A DNA stretch of 64,000 nucleotides from Hyphomicrobiales bacterium (GTDB lineage: Bacteria > Pseudomonadota > Alphaproteobacteria > Rhizobiales > Rhizobiaceae). This document shows, piece after piece, positions 10,469 through 19,230 of this stretch. The notes under the pieces were generated by a model. The model saw only the letters and a program-made list of their open reading frames with translations, searched no databases and had not been told where the DNA came from. How positions within the stretch are numbered: position 1 is the first letter of the stretch; each line of letters opens with the position of its first letter. Both the position numbers and the translations under genes were made by a program. The stretch spans positions 663,237 to 727,236 of the forward strand of contig UBXM01000001.1 in assembly GCA_900469445.1 (NCBI GenBank). The letters are read 5' to 3'.

Positions 10469-11722
10469 TCAGTGTGCCACGGCCGCGGCGGCGGCCTCGT
10501 CGATCAGGCGGCCGGTACGGAACCGGTCGAGCGTCAGGCCCGCGGCCAGCTTGTGCGGCTCGCCCCTGGCGATCAGATGGGCAAAGAGATTGGCCGAACC
10601 CGGCGTTGCCTTGAAGCCTCCCGTGCCCCAGCCGCAATTGACGAAAAGGCCCGGCACCGGCGTCACGCCCTGGATCGGTGACCGATCCGGCGTATTGTCG
10701 GTAATGCCGCCCCATTGGCGCATCATCTTCACCCGGCGGAACATCGGGAAGAGTTCGCAGATCGCATCGAGCGTATGAGTGATGATCTGCAACCCGCCGG
10801 TCTGTGAATAGGAATTGTACTGGTCCGTGCCGGCGCCGATGACGAGCTCGCCCTTGTCCGACTGCGAGATATAGGCATGCACGGTGTTGGACATGACAAC
10901 GCAGGGGAAGATCGGCTTCAGCGGTTCCGACACCAGCGCCTGCAGCGGTGTGGAATGCAGCGGCACGCGCACGCCCGCCATTTCCATCACGACGGAAGAA
11001 TGGCCGGCCGCCGACACACCGATCTTCCGGGCGCCGATAAAGCCCTTGGAGGTCTCGACCCCCTGCACCTCGCCGCCCGGTCCGCGACGGATGCCGGTGA
11101 CTTCGCAATTCTGGATGATGTGAACGCCGCGATCGGCCGCCGCGCGGGCATAACCCCAGGCAACCGCATCATGGCGGGCAGTGCCGCCGCGACGTTGCAG
11201 GGCGGCGCCATTGATGGCGTAACGCGCGGTCTTGGAAATATCGAGAACCGGCACGAAGGCCTTCGCCTGTTCCGGCGTCAGCCATTCATTGTCGATACCG
11301 TAAAGCCGGTTGGCATTGATATGCCGCTTGAACGACTGCTGGTCGTGGATATTGTGCGACAGCATCATCACGCCGCGCGGCGAATACATGGTGTTGTAAT
11401 TGAGTTCCTGGCTCAGGCCTTCCCACAGTTTGAGGGAATGCTCGTAGATGTCCATGCTCTCTTCATAGAGATAGTTGGAGCGGATGATCGTCGTGTTGCG
11501 GCCGGTATTGCCGCCGCCGAGCCAGCCCTTTTCGATCACCGCAATATTGGTGATGCCATGTTCCTTGGCGAGGTAATAGGCCGCCCCCAGGCCATGTCCG
11601 CCAGCACCGACAATGATCACATCATAGCTCGAACGCGGCTCGGGCGACGTCCATTGCGCCTCCCATCCCTTGTGGGCGCGCATTGCCTCGCGGGCGATGG
11701 CGAAAACCGAATATTTGCGCAT
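10469..11722 (-). CDS. soxB: Sarcosine oxidase beta subunit
   Basis: A 417-residue flavoprotein that oxidises sarcosine. The FAD dinucleotide fold DVIIVGAGGHGLGAAYYLA lies near residues 34-52, with GWLGGGNTGRNTTIIRSNY following, which is characteristic of SoxB. The region RRGGTARHDAVAWGYARAA near 178-196 contains the His that in the family anchors FMN covalently; that assignment is by position only. It is the first gene of the operon, with GAAGAGG as ribosome site. A 16-bp inverted motif lies about 80 bp upstream and could be an operator. Confidence 0.96.
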   Translation of the reverse strand: MRKYSVFAIAREAMRAHKGWEAQWTSPEPRSSYDVIIVGAGGHGLGAAYYLAKEHGITNIAVIEKGWLGGGNTGRNTTIIRSNYLYEESMDIYEHSLKLWEGLSQELNYNTMYSPRGVMMLSHNIHDQQSFKRHINANRLYGIDNEWLTPEQAKAFVPVLDISKTARYAINGAALQRRGGTARHDAVAWGYARAAADRGVHIIQNCEVTGIRRGPGGEVQGVETSKGFIGARKIGVSAAGHSSVVMEMAGVRVPLHSTPLQALVSEPLKPIFPCVVMSNTVHAYISQSDKGELVIGAGTDQYNSYSQTGGLQIITHTLDAICELFPMFRRVKMMRQWGGITDNTPDRSPIQGVTPVPGLFVNCGWGTGGFKATPGSANLFAHLIARGEPHKLAAGLTLDRFRTGRLIDEAAAAAVAH

Positions 11723-11801
11723 CGCGCACCTCTTCCTTGCTCGATCCCGTATTCAGCCTGCCCGGCCAGCGATCTCAAAGATCGACGGACGTCATGACCT
11801 T

Positions 11802-11819
11802 TGGGTAGTGCGATACCCA
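11802..11819. promoter_or_regulatory. Possible operator upstream of soxB
   Basis: The sequence TGGGTA-N6-TACCCA forms a perfect inverted repeat with 6-bp arms, 80-97 bp upstream of the soxB start. This is a plausible position for an activator or repressor of sarcosine catabolism. No regulator gene is adjacent, so the assignment is inference from symmetry and position only. Confidence 0.35.
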
Positions 11820-11909
11820 TCGCAAATCAATATGCACCGCAATGGCCATATTGCGACGCATCGGAAGATTGTTTCGACACCATCTCGAAAGTGAGAATAC
11901 CTCTCTCTT

Positions 11910-12635
11910 TCACCCTCCTTTGCTTTTGTTTTCGCCACTGGCCCCTTCCGCACCGCTTCCTCCTGACGAACCAGTCTTTCCAGGAGTTTCCGGTTTTGGT
12001 TTGATGGTCACGACACGCGCAGGAGCAGCAGAGCGTTTGACTGCCGTGCGCAGGATTTCCGAACAGAACTGATGTGTCAGCAGAGAGTTGGAAGAGTAAC
12101 CCGGACGCGTCCGGTCGTGGCCACTGATGCAGGCAACCGTCATCGCAGAGAAAGCCGCCTGAGGTCCGGATGCCTGAACCGCACTTGCACCTTCCTTACC
12201 CACGAGGCCGAGAAGCAGATTTCCGTACTGGCTGAGGATGATGGCATAGGCATCCTTGCCGATAATGCCGTTCGCATAACTTTGGCAGGCCGTATAGAGA
12301 CCATCACGCAGAGCCAGGACAGCTTCCGCTCTTCCCTCTCCTTCAAGCACGTATTCGGATGTCACGGCATTGGCACTGACCTTGGAGCCGGCATCTGCGG
12401 ACGGCGGCGTGATTTCAAACTTGCGGTTAGAGCCGAAGGCCACGGCATAGTCGGGGCTAGGCTCGCTGCAGACAACTTTCGGATTAACGGACGGCGTGCG
12501 CTCCGTCACCAGACGTAAATTCGCACCACTGACAATGCCCCTGGATTCGCCGAATTGTACCGGCTTCACATCCATGTTGGGCGAGCATGCCGCCAACCCC
12601 AGCACCAATGCCATACACATCATATCTTTGAACAT
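11910..12635 (-). CDS. Predicted lipoprotein of unknown function
   Basis: A 241-residue protein that starts at the ATG at 12635, because that gives a lipoprotein signal (MFKDMMCMALVLGLAACSPN, Cys near residue 17) and a GAGGGG ribosome site; longer upstream readings lack both. The body contains YACQSYANGIIGKDAYAIIL and a C-terminal low-complexity tail rich in Gly, Ser and Glu. Alphaproteobacterial relatives are uncharacterised and I do not recognise a domain. It is convergent with the start region of the sox operon and divergent from rpsU, so it is likely its own transcript. Surface or periplasmic location is inferred from the signal only. Confidence 0.7.
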   Translation of the reverse strand: MFKDMMCMALVLGLAACSPNMDVKPVQFGESRGIVSGANLRLVTERTPSVNPKVVCSEPSPDYAVAFGSNRKFEITPPSADAGSKVSANAVTSEYVLEGEGRAEAVLALRDGLYTACQSYANGIIGKDAYAIILSQYGNLLLGLVGKEGASAVQASGPQAAFSAMTVACISGHDRTRPGYSSNSLLTHQFCSEILRTAVKRSAAPARVVTIKPKPETPGKTGSSGGSGAEGASGENKSKGG

Positions 12636-13038
12636 ACGTGCGCCCCTCGGCTGGCCGAACCAGCTTCCCCTTCGTGATCGACTATCGGCATTCGAATTGC
12701 GGGGCGCCCTACGCAACCGCAATCTGCATCACGCAAATCAGGAATGCAATCTTGGGTTAAATAATTTTCACCAATTGCAGCAAAGCGGCAACGGACTTCA
12801 CCAGCAGATGCGAAGATTTCGGAGACAAGCCTGACGACATGCGCCCTGGCGAAACGCGAGGTTTTCCCCTCCGCAACCATTTTTCACGCTAACCACAGCG
12901 GTACATCTGGACTTACTCAGACTCATCTGCTATCTGCCATCACCAATCGCACGGCCTGACGCCGGGCATCACTATTCTTTCGCCTTGAAATCAGACTTTG
13001 ACTGGGGCGAATAACCAACCAAAGGAACGGGATTTCAC
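12636..13038. other. Intergenic region with rpsU promoter, no gene seen
   Basis: About 400 bp between divergent lipoprotein and rpsU genes. It includes an AT-rich stretch (GGGTTAAATAATTTTCACC near 12753-12771) and TTGAAATCAGACTTTGACTG near 12985, which could contribute promoter boxes for rpsU. No open frame with a ribosome site was found. Confidence 0.4.
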
Positions 13039-13269
13039 GTGCAGGTACTTGTCCGCGACAACAACGTTGATCAGGCTCTCCGCGCTCTCAAGAAGAAGCT
13101 GCAGCGCGAAGGTGTTTTCCGCGAAATGAAAATGCGCGATTACTACGAAAAGCCGTCGGAAAAGCGTGCTCGCGAAAAGGCCGAAGCTGTTCGTCGCGTT
13201 CGCAAGCTTGCTCGCAAGCGCATGCAGCGCGAAGGCCTGCTGCCGTCCACTCCGCGCGCTAGCCGTTAA
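13039..13269 (+). CDS. rpsU: 30S ribosomal protein S21
   Basis: A 76-residue basic protein with the S21 pattern [20 protein letters not shown], then [20 protein letters not shown]21 helps 16S rRNA pair with Shine-Dalgarno sequences. The start is GTG, preceded by AAAGGAACGGG. Alphaproteobacterial S21 has a C-terminal extension like the [20 protein letters not shown] seen here. A strong terminator follows about 35 bp downstream, so it is probably monocistronic. Confidence 0.97.
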   Translation: MQVLVRDNNVDQALRALKKKLQREGVFREMKMRDYYEKPSEKRAREKAEAVRRVRKLARKRMQREGLLPSTPRASR

Positions 13270-13304
13270 TCGGCCGTCTTTTAGACGTTTTTCTATGATT
13301 ATGG

Positions 13305-13337
13305 AGCGGTGGCGACTTTAGGCGCCGCCGCTTTTTT
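13305..13337 (+). terminator. Intrinsic terminator after rpsU
   Basis: The stem AGCGGTGGCG pairs with CGCCGCCGCT across an 8-base loop and runs into a six-T tract. One G-U pair is included. It lies 36 bases after the rpsU stop. Confidence 0.85.
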
Positions 13338-13390
13338 CATTGCACCGGGTCGCTTTCGACTCACAATGCCCAGACAAGGATCTGCGCCTG

Positions 13391-14281
13391 ATGGCCGCCA
13401 AGACTTCCGTTGCTACCGATGGAATCGAAATTTCCAGCCTGCCGCTCAAGACCAAGTTCCGCTCCCGAACTCTGATCACCGGAATGCTTATCGGCATGGC
13501 AAGCTTGGCGGGCTGCGCCACAGGCCCCACGACAACGGACGTCATTCGCGTCGATCGCGCGCAAGGATCGCAGGAAAACATCGCCTCGCTATCGTCTGTC
13601 ATCCAGTCGAACCAGCAGGACCCCGAAGGTTATAACAGCCGCGGCTCGGCCTATGGCCGTGCCGGTGAGTTCAAGCGCGCCGTGGAAGATTTCAATCGCG
13701 CGATCCAGCTCAACCCGCAATTCTATCAGGCCTATGCCAACCGCGCGCTCGTCTACCGCAACATGGGCAAGCCGGTCGATGCTGCAAACGACTATAACCG
13801 CGCGCTGCAGATCAACCCGAATTATGACGTCGCCTATATCGGTCGCGGCAACATCTACCGCCAGGCCGGCCGCAACGATGAAGCGTTCAACGACTTCAAC
13901 AAGGCGATCCAGCTCGATACGACCGACGGTCGCGCCTATCACAACCGTGGCCTGATCTACCAGGTCCGCGGCCAGCACGCCCAGGCGATCGAGGATTTCT
14001 CCAAGGCCATTTCGCTGTCGTCGAGCTCGCCTGAGCCCTATAACGGCCGCGGCATTTCCTATGTCGCCCTGAACGATGACGACAATGCCTTTGCCGATTT
14101 CAACCACGCGATCGAGTTGAACGACAAGATCGCCGAATCCTGGGCAAACCAGGCGCTGGTTTACGAACGCCGTGGCGATCGCGCCCGCGCCAACAAGTCC
14201 TATTCGCACGCCGTTCGGCTCGACCCGAACTACAAGCCCGCCGTCGATGGCGCAGCGCGCACACGTGGCGGCAGCGCCTGA
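13391..14281 (+). CDS. TPR-repeat lipoprotein
   Basis: A 296-residue protein with an N-terminal signal that ends in a lipobox (MASLAGCATG, Cys near residue 38), so it is predicted to be anchored in a membrane. Six tandem tetratricopeptide repeats follow, each with the GRGSAYGRAGEFKRAVEDFN-type pattern and ending in LNPQFY, INPNYD and LDPNYK-type turns. Such NlpI-like proteins act as scaffolds for envelope complexes. The ATG at 13391 gives the signal anchored after a 30-residue extension; the ATG at 13484 would give a minimal lipoprotein signal. It starts after the rpsU terminator. Confidence 0.85.
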   Translation: MAAKTSVATDGIEISSLPLKTKFRSRTLITGMLIGMASLAGCATGPTTTDVIRVDRAQGSQENIASLSSVIQSNQQDPEGYNSRGSAYGRAGEFKRAVEDFNRAIQLNPQFYQAYANRALVYRNMGKPVDAANDYNRALQINPNYDVAYIGRGNIYRQAGRNDEAFNDFNKAIQLDTTDGRAYHNRGLIYQVRGQHAQAIEDFSKAISLSSSSPEPYNGRGISYVALNDDDNAFADFNHAIELNDKIAESWANQALVYERRGDRARANKSYSHAVRLDPNYKPAVDGAARTRGGSA

Positions 14282-14320
14282 GCGCGCTCAGAACCGCAAC
14301 ATCTACGCTATTGAATTAAA

Positions 14321-14351
14321 AATGCCGCCCGTAACTCCGGGCGGCATTGTT
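14321..14351. terminator. Bidirectional intrinsic terminator
   Basis: An 11-bp perfect stem, AATGCCGCCCG with CGGGCGGCATT, around a 6-base loop lies between convergent genes. T-rich sequence follows on the plus strand (GTTGTTT) and TTTAATTC on the minus strand, so it can end both the TPR gene and the LLM monooxygenase gene. Confidence 0.85.
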
Positions 14352-14369
14352 GTTTCTGGCAAGCGTTTT

Positions 14370-15392
14370 TCAGCGCCAGCCGAGAGCCGGCGCGACATGC
14401 TTCAGGATCGCCTCGATCACATGGGCGTTGTATTCGACACCCAACTGGTTCGGCACGGTCAGAAGCAGCGTGTCGGCTTCGGCGACCGCCTCATCCTTGC
14501 GCAACTCTTCGATCAGCACATCCGGCTCTGCCGCATAGGAGCGACCAAAGATCGCCCGCGTCTTTTCGTCGATGAAGCCGACCGAATCCTCTTCCTTGCC
14601 GCCACGTCCGAAATAGGCACGGTCGCGATCGTCAACCAGGGCGAAGATGCTGCGGCTGACGGAAACCCGGGGCTCGCGGTCATGCCCGGCTTCTTTCCAC
14701 GCCTCACGATAGGCGCGGATCTGCTTTGCCTGCTGGATGTGGAACGCCTCGCCGGTCTCGTCGTCCTTCAGGGTCGAGCTCTGCAGGTTCATACCCTTCT
14801 GGGCCGCCCAGATGGCCGTCGCATTCGAGCCGGCACCCCACCAGATACGCTCGCGCAAGCCTTCGGAATGCGGCTCCAGACGAAGCATGCCGGGCGGGTT
14901 CGGGAACATCGGACGCGGGTTCGGCTGGGCAAACCCCTCGCCTTTCAGCACATCGAGAAAGACTTCCGCATGGCGGCGGCCCATATCGGCATCGCTCTTG
15001 CCTTCTTCCGGCTCGTAGCCGAAATACCGCCAGCCATCGATGACCTGCTCAGGCGAACCACGGCTGATGCCGAGCTGCAGCCGTCCCTTCGAGATCAGAT
15101 CGGCAGCACCCGCATCCTCCGCCATGTAAAGCGGGTTTTCGTAGCGCATGTCGATGACGCCGGTACCGATCTCGATTTTGCTGGTCTTGGCGCCCACAGC
15201 TGCAAGCAGCGGGAAAGGCGAAGCAAGCTGACGGGCGAAATGGTGAACGCGGAAATAGGCGCCATCCGCACCAAGTTCTTCCGCGGCGACGGCAAGGTCG
15301 ATGGACTGCAAAAGAGTATCGCCCGCCGAACGGGTCTGCGACTGAGGCGACGGCGTCCAATGGCCGAAAGAGAGAAATCCGATCTTCTTCAT
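14370..15392 (-). CDS. LLM-class flavin-dependent monooxygenase
   Basis: A 340-residue luciferase-like protein. The N-terminus MKKIGFLSFGHWTP, the ELGADGAYFRVHHFA segment and the SKGRLQLGISRGSPEQVIDG segment match bacterial LLM oxidoreductases that use reduced flavin. Substrate is not predictable, and no flavin reductase lies nearby. The ATG at 15392 has GGAG 8 bases upstream; a longer upstream frame exists but lacks a ribosome site. It is convergent with the TPR gene through a shared terminator. Confidence 0.9.
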   Translation of the reverse strand: MKKIGFLSFGHWTPSPQSQTRSAGDTLLQSIDLAVAAEELGADGAYFRVHHFARQLASPFPLLAAVGAKTSKIEIGTGVIDMRYENPLYMAEDAGAADLISKGRLQLGISRGSPEQVIDGWRYFGYEPEEGKSDADMGRRHAEVFLDVLKGEGFAQPNPRPMFPNPPGMLRLEPHSEGLRERIWWGAGSNATAIWAAQKGMNLQSSTLKDDETGEAFHIQQAKQIRAYREAWKEAGHDREPRVSVSRSIFALVDDRDRAYFGRGGKEEDSVGFIDEKTRAIFGRSYAAEPDVLIEELRKDEAVAEADTLLLTVPNQLGVEYNAHVIEAILKHVAPALGWR

Positions 15393-15594
15393 GGGGCACT
15401 CCGACATAAGCGTGTGAAAATCATGTTGACGCTTACATGGCATGCCGGAGCGGCTTCCGTTAGTCCGGGAATGCCGGATTTGCCGAAACGGATTGTTCAT
15501 TGATATCGAACGACGAAATGCTGTCGTTACCCAAGGCTCGGCACGATTGCCCGACCGACCAAATCCTGCCCGAATTATCAGGCCCGATCAGCCG

Positions 15595-15819
15595 TTATCG
15601 CAGCAGGAAAACGCCAGCTACATTCAGGATGATGAAGAGAACAAGCCCGCCAATCAGGCCAAGCCCACCGAAGAAACCACCAGCCATGGCGATAAGCAGC
15701 GCAACGATGCTCATCGTGCCCCATTTCGCGGCGGCCAGAAAAAACTCGTAGGTCTGCTCATGCGCCATGTGATCCATAGGCGCGCCAGTCTCTACCGGTC
15801 CATTGTGATGATCGTCCAT
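15595..15819 (-). CDS. aa3-type cytochrome oxidase subunit IV-like peptide
   Basis: A 74-residue peptide with an N-terminal soluble segment (HMAHEQTYEFFLAAAKWGT near residues 17-35) followed by two short membrane spans (residues 35-52 and 55-74). This arrangement and the HEQTYEFF-type motif match the small alphaproteobacterial aa3 oxidase subunit IV family. The start at 15819 has GGAGAGG as ribosome site. No other cox gene is near, which is common for this subunit. The membrane location is inferred from hydrophobicity. Confidence 0.8.
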   Translation of the reverse strand: MDDHHNGPVETGAPMDHMAHEQTYEFFLAAAKWGTMSIVALLIAMAGGFFGGLGLIGGLVLFIILNVAGVFLLR

Positions 15820-15979
15820 CAAGCCTCTCCCAGATCTCCGCATATCGAACCCTCAATACCTGAAGGCCCGACTCTCCCAGCGGCCCGTTTTCCAAATCGG
15901 GCCATATCAGGAATACACGAACAACCGCGGAGCGCAATGGTTTCACCATCCGCCTGTCAGCGGGCGGATACGGACGAAA

Positions 15980-16738
15980 TCAGCGAACGAATGCCATTTC
16001 CGGCGAGTTCGGCCGGCTGGCAAAGCGTGCCGTAGGCAGAACGGTCAGCGGCGGCGTCAACATCGTCGGCCGCTCGGCAAACATGAGACGCCGTTCATAG
16101 GCTTCCGATTGGAAAAGCGGAAAGCGGCGCATCAGTTGAGGACGAACCTCACGAACCCGCGAGGCAAGCAATGTCAACTCGAACCCGTAAATGGGCGCGA
16201 TCGTCGGCGGCACGATCGTATCGGCGAGGAATATCCGCTTGTAGAAGGCCGCATGCGGTGGCCGGACGTGTTGCAGCACGCGATCGGTATCGAAGTGTAT
16301 GGCCGCCATGATCGACGGTCTCAGCGTGATATAGGGAATGGTCGGCAATTCGCCGACGACGTCCGGATCGACCGCGAAGCGGGCAGGATCGATAAATGTC
16401 AAACCGGAATCAAGCAATTGGTTTACGGCATCGGGAAAGACGCCAACCGACTGACAGATCCGATGCTCTGCCGTGACGTGATGCACCCGAACCGTGGAAA
16501 TCAGCTCTTCATAATAATAGATGCCGAAGACATAGGCATGCGGAACGAAATCGATATCGTCCAACAGATGGCTCGCCCCGACCGGCAGCACGTTCTGGGC
16601 TTTGTAAGCCTTGTAGCGCAACCGCGCCACATCCTCGAAATCCTCGTGCCCCTCGATCCGGCGATACTCGATATGGTCGAGTGCCGAGAGCAGTTTTTCT
16701 GAAAACGCCTTGTCTGAAAAACTCTGAACCACTGACAT
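15980..16738 (-). CDS. FeeM/LuxI-fold acyltransferase (putative N-acyl amino acid synthase)
   Basis: A 252-residue protein with GNAT/autoinducer-synthase-like features. The helix VARLRYKAYKAQNVLP lies at about 38-53, and DDIDFVPHAYVFGIYYYEELISTVRVHHV is the core sheet. IDPARFAVDP near residues 113-122 is the equivalent of the SRFAV motif of acyl-homoserine lactone synthases, and LRPSIMAAIHFDTD follows. FeeM-type enzymes condense acyl-ACP with an amino acid; that function is inferred here. No LuxR regulator is adjacent. The 170 bp upstream contain three exact CtrA boxes. An alternative is an uncharacterised acyl-CoA N-acyltransferase. Confidence 0.65.
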   Translation of the reverse strand: MSVVQSFSDKAFSEKLLSALDHIEYRRIEGHEDFEDVARLRYKAYKAQNVLPVGASHLLDDIDFVPHAYVFGIYYYEELISTVRVHHVTAEHRICQSVGVFPDAVNQLLDSGLTFIDPARFAVDPDVVGELPTIPYITLRPSIMAAIHFDTDRVLQHVRPPHAAFYKRIFLADTIVPPTIAPIYGFELTLLASRVREVRPQLMRRFPLFQSEAYERRLMFAERPTMLTPPLTVLPTARFASRPNSPEMAFVR

Positions 16739-16756
16739 CTGGGCTACCCATCGCTG

Positions 16757-16772
16757 TTAACGATTGATTAAC
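16757..16772. promoter_or_regulatory. CtrA box 1
   Basis: TTAA-CGATTGA-TTAAC, an exact match to the CtrA consensus TTAA-N7-TTAAC. It is 19-34 bases upstream of the start codon of the acyltransferase gene. Confidence 0.7.
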
Positions 16773-16810
16773 CCTGATTACAGGCGTGATCGCAATGACG
16801 AAGATCATGA

Positions 16811-16825
16811 TTAACAGTGTTTTAA
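16811..16825. promoter_or_regulatory. CtrA box 2
   Basis: TTAA-CAGTGTT-TTAA, with both half sites exact and the correct 7-base spacer. It lies 73-87 bases upstream of the acyltransferase start. Confidence 0.6.
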
Positions 16826-16834
16826 AACTTATGG

Positions 16835-16850
16835 TTAACAACAGGTTAAC
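16835..16850. promoter_or_regulatory. CtrA box 3
   Basis: TTAA-CAACAGG-TTAAC, an exact full consensus, 97-112 bases upstream of the acyltransferase start. Boxes 2 and 3 are 9 bases apart, so cooperative binding is plausible. Confidence 0.7.
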
Positions 16851-16908
16851 CGCATCATTCCAGCACGGACTACATTAGATGGATTAATTCGGGATATTTC
16901 GAAGACGG

Positions 16909-19230
16909 TTAGCTTGCAGCCCCGAAAGCGCGAGGTTCCGCGCCCTTGTCCGAACGGCCCTGTCTGCTCGCGAGGCGGCGAGCCGAAGCGGACTTCTGGC
17001 AGAGTTCCGTAATCGCATTGGCAGGAATTGGCGGAGAGAAGATGTAACCCTGAACGAGATCGGCAAAGCTGTGCTTCCTCACCAGTTCAAGTTGCTCGAA
17101 GGTTTCCACCCCTTCAATGACGATCCTGAGGTCCAGCTCGCGCGAAAGACGCACGATACCACTGAGAAGCTTGAGCCGACGAGGCTCCGCCCCGATATCG
17201 CGCACGAAGGCGCGGTCGATCTTGACGATGTCGATCGGCAGCGAATCCAGATAGCTCAGACTTGAGAAGCCCGTGCCGAAATCGTCGATGGCGATCGTCA
17301 CGCCATTCGCGCGTAATTTGCTGAGTGTGGCGCTGACGACAACCGGCTCATCCATGAAGCAGCTCTCGGTGACTTCCAGATGCAGCCGTTTGGGGTCGAG
17401 GTTGTTGCGCTCCAGCACATCCGCAACCAGCGGCACGATCTGCCCACCGCGAAGGTCGTGGATCGACAGATTGACCGATACGGCGATTCCGTTCTGCCAG
17501 GAGGCACAGTCCGCGCAGGCACGGTCCAGCACGAATTTGGTAATCTCGGAAATCAGCCCCATGCTCTCGGCTATCGGGATGAAGATGTTGGGACCGATAA
17601 AGCCGCGCTCGGGATGCGACCATCGCACCAGCGCCTCACAGCACTCCATGTCCGAGCCGTCAGGAAGATACATGGGCTGATAGACGACAGTGAGATCGCC
17701 CTGCTCTATCGCCGTACGCAAATCGGCCTTCAATCGCTGCTCTGCCACGTATCGGGCATCCATTTCCGGCCGGAACATCGTCAGGGTCCCGTTACCGACC
17801 GACTTCGCATCGTTGAGCGCCAGATCGGCCTTGATCTGCCAGGCTTCCATCTCGAAATCATGGCCGTCCAGGATCACACCGCCAGCATTGATGAATACCG
17901 GCAGATCCAGCCCGTTCACCCTGTAGCTTCCCTGAATTTCAGCCTGAACGGCGTTGATGCGAGCTTCCAGAGCAGCGCGATCCCCGCCCGTTGCGAAGAT
18001 GACGAATTCATCGCCGCCTAGGCGCCCGACGATGATCCCCTCGCCCGCCTTTTGCACAAGCCGTTCGGATATGACGGCAAGCAGTCGATCACCGACAATA
18101 TGGCCCTGCATGTCGTTGACATGCTTGAAGCCATCGACGTCGAAAATCACAAAGGCCGCATATGGATCTGCCCCGGCCTCACCAAGCTGCTGCGCAGCAA
18201 GCTCGGCGAAGTAGCCGCGCGTCGGCAACCCGGTAAGGGTATCGTACCGCGCCAGATGCAGGATCTTTTCTTCCGCGGCCACTCGAGCGCTGACGTCTTC
18301 GAACAGCATGACAACGCCACCGTCGGCGCGGTGGCTGAGCGAGAATTCGAGATAGACCGTTTCCTTCAGGCAGAGGAGCGTTTTGCCTGCCTGTCCAGCC
18401 GACAACTGCCCGATCTTCCTCAACAGATCATCCGAAAGGGATTTTCCGCTTCGTCTGAGTACGCTGATAAACGCTGCACCTTTCAGCTCGTCGGCACCCG
18501 GCAGTTCCAGAAGCTCGCAGGCGCGACGATTGATCACCTGCACGCGACCGTCCGCATCGAGCATGATCAACGCATGAGTCATTGTGCTGAGCGCGATATC
18601 GAGTTGATCCGCAATCCGAGTCATTTCCCGCGAGGTGAGCACGTTGTCGTACAGGAACTCCCGCACCCCCTTCGCCATGGATTGCGTTGTCAGCCCGAAC
18701 GGGATCAGGAACAGGGAAATGAGCGCGAGATAGACGTCGCCGGTCAACAAACAGGCCAGCACCAGCGGCAGGCAGCAGCCGATCGTCTGCAGAGCAACCG
18801 CACGCGCGGAACCGTAATTCCGACCAACGATCGACACCATCGAGGCCATGGTCACGGCAATACACATGAACGCGGCCAGCATGTCTCTGAGAACGAGAAC
18901 CGCATACGCGCTGCCTATTCCGAGCACGAAGGCTGTGATGGCCGCACCATTGACATAGCGCGTCTCCCAGGATTCGATCTCACTCTTGGAAAGCTGGCTG
19001 CGGTCGATCATGTCGAACCGGCGAAACCAATAGATGCGATAGGCAAATACGGTGACGAACACCGCGATCATGAAAATGTAGAATTCGGCGCCGGTCGTGG
19101 CATAGATGATCGCACAGGACAGGATATGGACGACCATCCCGGTCCACAATGTTCCGCGATTTTTGAATAGCGATTCGACGAACGGCAGATACAGCTCTGT
19201 CGGCAGCGTCTTCGCTTCCAAATCCTTCAT
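16909..19230 (-). CDS. Membrane GGDEF-EAL protein (c-di-GMP turnover)
   Basis: A 773-residue protein with an N-terminal membrane domain of about six helices (residues 25-195), a PAS-like segment (STMTHALIMLDADGRVQVINRRACELLE), a GGDEF domain and an EAL domain. The GRLGGDEFVIF active site is intact, and no RxxD inhibitory site precedes it. The EAL signature is CEALVRW, and the IDDFGTGFSSLSYL loop is complete, so both cyclase and phosphodiesterase activity are possible. The start at 19230 has GGAGA upstream. It lies upstream of the acyltransferase on the same strand, but the CtrA-box region separates them. Confidence 0.93.
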   Translation of the reverse strand: MKDLEAKTLPTELYLPFVESLFKNRGTLWTGMVVHILSCAIIYATTGAEFYIFMIAVFVTVFAYRIYWFRRFDMIDRSQLSKSEIESWETRYVNGAAITAFVLGIGSAYAVLVLRDMLAAFMCIAVTMASMVSIVGRNYGSARAVALQTIGCCLPLVLACLLTGDVYLALISLFLIPFGLTTQSMAKGVREFLYDNVLTSREMTRIADQLDIALSTMTHALIMLDADGRVQVINRRACELLELPGADELKGAAFISVLRRSGKSLSDDLLRKIGQLSAGQAGKTLLCLKETVYLEFSLSHRADGGVVMLFEDVSARVAAEEKILHLARYDTLTGLPTRGYFAELAAQQLGEAGADPYAAFVIFDVDGFKHVNDMQGHIVGDRLLAVISERLVQKAGEGIIVGRLGGDEFVIFATGGDRAALEARINAVQAEIQGSYRVNGLDLPVFINAGGVILDGHDFEMEAWQIKADLALNDAKSVGNGTLTMFRPEMDARYVAEQRLKADLRTAIEQGDLTVVYQPMYLPDGSDMECCEALVRWSHPERGFIGPNIFIPIAESMGLISEITKFVLDRACADCASWQNGIAVSVNLSIHDLRGGQIVPLVADVLERNNLDPKRLHLEVTESCFMDEPVVVSATLSKLRANGVTIAIDDFGTGFSSLSYLDSLPIDIVKIDRAFVRDIGAEPRRLKLLSGIVRLSRELDLRIVIEGVETFEQLELVRKHSFADLVQGYIFSPPIPANAITELCQKSASARRLASRQGRSDKGAEPRAFGAAS

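Noticed and set aside
13361..13564. Small minus-strand open frames across the TPR gene
   Set aside because: They lie wholly inside the TPR gene on the opposite strand without a start signal.
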